Source of the DNA: Candidatus Hydromicrobium americanum
GTDB lineage: Bacteria; Actinomycetota; Humimicrobiia; Humimicrobiales; Humimicrobiaceae
Reading direction: 5' to 3'
Length of the DNA: 17,138 nucleotides
Assembly: GCA_002779205.1 (NCBI GenBank)
Contig: PEXF01000013.1
Coordinates: forward strand, 1-17,138
Shown: positions 15,139 to 17,138 of the stretch, piece by piece
Position numbering within the stretch: the stretch's first letter is position 1
Layout: each line of letters starts with the position of its first letter
The notes under the pieces: model-generated
What the model was told of the DNA's origin: nothing
The model's database searches: none
The model's input: the letters and a program-made list of their open reading frames with translations, nothing else
Translations under genes and position numbers: made by a program

Positions 15139-15155
15139 ATAGGCCAGAAGCCTAT
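15139..15155 (+). promoter_or_regulatory. Inverted repeat at the secG transcription start
   Basis: ATAGGC (15139-15144) and GCCTAT (15150-15155) form a perfect 6-bp inverted repeat around CAGAA, directly behind the -10 box. It lies where an operator would block initiation, or where it could form a hairpin at the 5' end of the mRNA. No T tract follows, so it is not a typical terminator. Confidence 0.35.
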
Positions 15156-15190
15156 TTGAAGTTTATTAAAATGTAGGAGGAAATAATAAG

Positions 15191-15424
15191 ATGGGTTCTG
15201 TTTTTCTGAATATTTTGTTTGCGATTCATACTATTGCCAGTGTGGGGCTAATATTATTAATCTTATTACATGCCGGGAGAGGAGGAGGCATCTCTGGTTT
15301 ATTCTCTGGCATGGTAGAAACTTTTGACGGTACAGGAATTGTTGAAAAAAATCTTGATAGGATTACAATTATACTGAGCTTGGTTTTTCTTGTTACAATC
15401 ATAATGCTATTTATTTTTTTATAA
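15191..15424 (+). CDS. secG: Preprotein translocase subunit SecG
   Basis: SecG is the small accessory subunit of the SecYEG channel and improves SecA-driven export. The 77-residue protein has the family layout: a first membrane helix (about 5-27), a glycine-rich loop with HAGRGGGISGLFSG in place of the common QxGKGGGLSGAFGG, then a short amphipathic stretch with G-T-G, and a second membrane helix (about 56-77). AGGAGG at 15175-15180 precedes ATG 15191 by ten bases. secG behind the glycolytic block is a recurrent arrangement in Gram-positive genomes, and this order supports the call. Confidence 0.93.
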   Translation: MGSVFLNILFAIHTIASVGLILLILLHAGRGGGISGLFSGMVETFDGTGIVEKNLDRITIILSLVFLVTIIMLFIFL

Positions 15425-15446
15425 ATTAATAGAAATTGCAGGATTA

Positions 15447-15475
15447 TTCAAAATGAAAGGAGGGCTTTATATAAA
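15447..15475 (+). promoter_or_regulatory. Candidate promoter of the binding-protein gene
   Basis: TTCAAA (15447-15452) and TATAAA (15470-15475) are separated by exactly 17 bases; they match consensus at four and five of six positions. Transcription would begin near 15482, about 35 bases before the chosen start codon. The spacer contains an unused AAAGGAGGG. Confidence 0.33.
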
Positions 15476-15516
15476 AAGTTTTGTAATGTAAATATAGGAT
15501 GAAAAAGGAGGCTTTG

Positions 15517-17109
15517 GTGAAGAATTATAAAAAGTCAATGGTAATAATTGCGGTACTCATAGTTGTTGTATTTATAGGAGCTATGTTCGCAGGATGTAAG
15601 GGAAAAGCAGCTGTTAGCGAGGTTATGAGGTTACATATCGTTGAGCCAGTATCTCTGGATCCTCCAAATGCTTATGAAAGTGAGGGAATCCAGGTAATAA
15701 GACAGTGCTGGGATGGTCTTATAAAGTGGGACCCGGATACCTATGAACCAATACCTGCATTAGCAGAAAGTTGGGAAATAAGCGATGATGGTCTTGTTTA
15801 CACCTTTCATTTAAGAAAAGGTGTTAAGTTTCACAGTGGCAGAGAATTAAAAGCCGAAGATTTTGTTTATTCGTGGTCAAGGGTAGTCAATAAGGATACC
15901 GCATCCTATCTTGCTTATCATTTGCTGCCAATCAAGGGTTATGAAGAATGCCAGGCTGGAACGGCTACTGTTCTGGAAGGAGTAAAGGCTCTTGATGATT
16001 ATACACTTCAGGTAACATTAAAAGAGCCCTATGCAGACTTTTTAACTACTTTAGGTCATGACGTATTTTATCCTGTAGCAAAAGAAGACATTGAAAAGTG
16101 GGGAGATGAATATACCGAGCATATTAACGGAACCGGTCCATTTAAATTCGTTAAATGGGAACATGATCAGTATATAGAACTTGTTAGAAACGATGATTAC
16201 TGGGGTGAGAAAGCAAAACTTGATAGTGTTAAATATGTTATAATAGCTGATGAAGATACAGCATTTTTAGAGTTTAAAGCCGGTAATCTTGAGTATACCG
16301 CGATCCCTGTTGGAAAAATTACTACTACAAGAGAAGATCCAGTATATAAAGACTGTGTAATAATCAAGCCATTCTGGGCTATATATTACTATGGATTCAA
16401 TTTAAATGCCGAACCATTTAAGGATAATGTTGCGCTGCGTGAGGCTATAAGCTACGCAATAGACAGACAGAATATCTGCGATGTTATAAGTGAAGGTGTA
16501 CCTACACCTGCTACAGGATTTGTTCCGCCGGGAATTCCAGGATTTCAGGAGAATGCTTCAGATTTTGTATATGATGTTGATAAAGCGAAAGCAAAACTAA
16601 TTGAAGCCGGACATCCAGATGGAGAGGGCCTGCCTACATTAGAATTTGGATTTAATACAGGTGCCGGTCATGAACAAATAGCCGAAGCAATCCAGTCTGA
16701 TCTTAAGGCAATTGGAATAAACGTAAATGTAACCGGTTATGAGTGGGGAACAATGCTTGAAAAAGCACAGAAAGGTGAAATAGTATTTTACAGACTGGGT
16801 TGGGTAGCAGACTATCCTACAATGGATAATTTCTTATTCCCGCTATTCTATTCAGGATCCAGTGATAATTATGGCCAGTATAATAATCCGGCGGTAGACC
16901 AGCTGCTTCTTGAAGCAAGAAGCACTCTGGATAATGATGAAAGGATTGCAAAATACAGAGAAGCTGAAAAAATGATTCTTGATGACTGTGCTTTTGCAAA
17001 TATATACTGGTATGGAACAAGAAGGATAATTCAACCATATGTTAAAGGATTTGTGTTGGATAATATGGAAAACTATGATTTAAACAAAGTATGGTTGGAG
17101 AAAGAATAA
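15517..17109 (+). CDS. Peptide/nickel-type ABC transporter substrate-binding lipoprotein (SBP family 5)
   Basis: This is an extracytoplasmic solute-binding protein of the DppA/OppA/NikA family (PF00496), which captures a peptide or similar ligand and hands it to an ABC importer. From GTG 15517 it has 530 residues: a lysine-containing N-terminus, a hydrophobic helix at about 8-25 and the lipobox FAGC with Cys27 as the probable lipid-anchored residue. The binding domain starts at MRLHIVEPVSLDPPNAYES and contains the family segments WDGLIKWD, LAESWEISDDGLVYTFHLRKGVKFH (as separate motifs ALAESW and FHLRKGVKFH), NGTGPFKF, LREAISYAIDR and GWVADYPT. I prefer GTG 15517 because AAGGAGG (15505-15511) is five bases upstream; ATG 15499 is in frame but would lie in front of that site. 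Ligand cannot be told from sequence. The permease and ATPase genes would be expected downstream, outside the window. Confidence 0.93.
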   Translation: MKNYKKSMVIIAVLIVVVFIGAMFAGCKGKAAVSEVMRLHIVEPVSLDPPNAYESEGIQVIRQCWDGLIKWDPDTYEPIPALAESWEISDDGLVYTFHLRKGVKFHSGRELKAEDFVYSWSRVVNKDTASYLAYHLLPIKGYEECQAGTATVLEGVKALDDYTLQVTLKEPYADFLTTLGHDVFYPVAKEDIEKWGDEYTEHINGTGPFKFVKWEHDQYIELVRNDDYWGEKAKLDSVKYVIIADEDTAFLEFKAGNLEYTAIPVGKITTTREDPVYKDCVIIKPFWAIYYYGFNLNAEPFKDNVALREAISYAIDRQNICDVISEGVPTPATGFVPPGIPGFQENASDFVYDVDKAKAKLIEAGHPDGEGLPTLEFGFNTGAGHEQIAEAIQSDLKAIGINVNVTGYEWGTMLEKAQKGEIVFYRLGWVADYPTMDNFLFPLFYSGSSDNYGQYNNPAVDQLLLEARSTLDNDERIAKYREAEKMILDDCAFANIYWYGTRRIIQPYVKGFVLDNMENYDLNKVWLEKE

Positions 17110-17117
17110 AAGATATA

Positions 17118-17132
17118 GTATATTAAATATAC
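17118..17132 (+). other. Short inverted repeat after the binding-protein gene
   Basis: GTATATT (17118-17124) and AATATAC (17126-17132) are perfect 7-bp arms around one base, just past the stop at 17109. The window ends six bases later, so I cannot tell whether this is a terminator stem, an operator or chance in AT-rich sequence. Confidence 0.2.
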
Positions 17133-17138
17133 AGTTTG

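Noticed and set aside
15453..15491. A 12-codon leader peptide before the binding-protein gene
   Set aside because: The ATG has no Shine-Dalgarno site of its own, the peptide shows no regulatory codon bias, and it lies inside the predicted promoter spacer.

Overview
The window is AT-rich bacterial chromosome with all genes on the + strand. It contains housekeeping genes only. I see no tRNA, rRNA, CRISPR array, insertion sequence or phage module.

Layout: (1) positions 1-2069 hold rpsA (ribosomal protein S1), broken by a one-base frameshift in an A8 run, and coaE, which appears to start at an ATA codon. (2) Positions 2097-8867 hold the full nucleotide excision repair set uvrB-uvrA-uvrC, tightly packed, with uvrC overlapping uvrA. 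(3) Positions 8876-10213 hold a small four-helix membrane protein (PF04020 type) and rapZ. (4) After a 195-bp regulatory gap, positions 10409-15052 hold the lower-glycolysis run gap-pgk-tpiA-gpmI. (5) Positions 15191-17109 hold secG and a peptide/nickel-type substrate-binding lipoprotein, probably the first gene of an ABC importer that continues past the window.

Organism (inference): the order rpsA-coaE-uvrB and the chain uvrC-rapZ-gap-pgk-tpi-secG are familiar from Actinobacteria. The low GC, gpmI behind tpiA and the contiguous uvrBAC look more clostridial. A low-GC, deep-branching actinobacterial lineage (OPB41/Humimicrobiia-like) or another uncultured AT-rich phylum such as Atribacterota would fit. 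The sequence alone does not settle this.

How the genes work together: UvrA/UvrB find the lesion and UvrC incises it. Gap, Pgk, TpiA and GpmI interconvert the triose phosphates down to 2-phosphoglycerate. SecG assists SecYEG export, including of lipoproteins such as the one encoded next to it. RapZ-family proteins are nucleotide-binding regulators often found in this neighbourhood. Their usual companions yvcK and whiA are absent here. Extended -10 promoters precede gap and secG, each with an inverted repeat downstream, so the glycolytic block and secG probably have their own transcription starts.

I did not find a convincing undescribed system. The points most worth following up are the rpsA frameshift, the ATA-started and divergent coaE, and the inverted repeats around the glycolytic genes.
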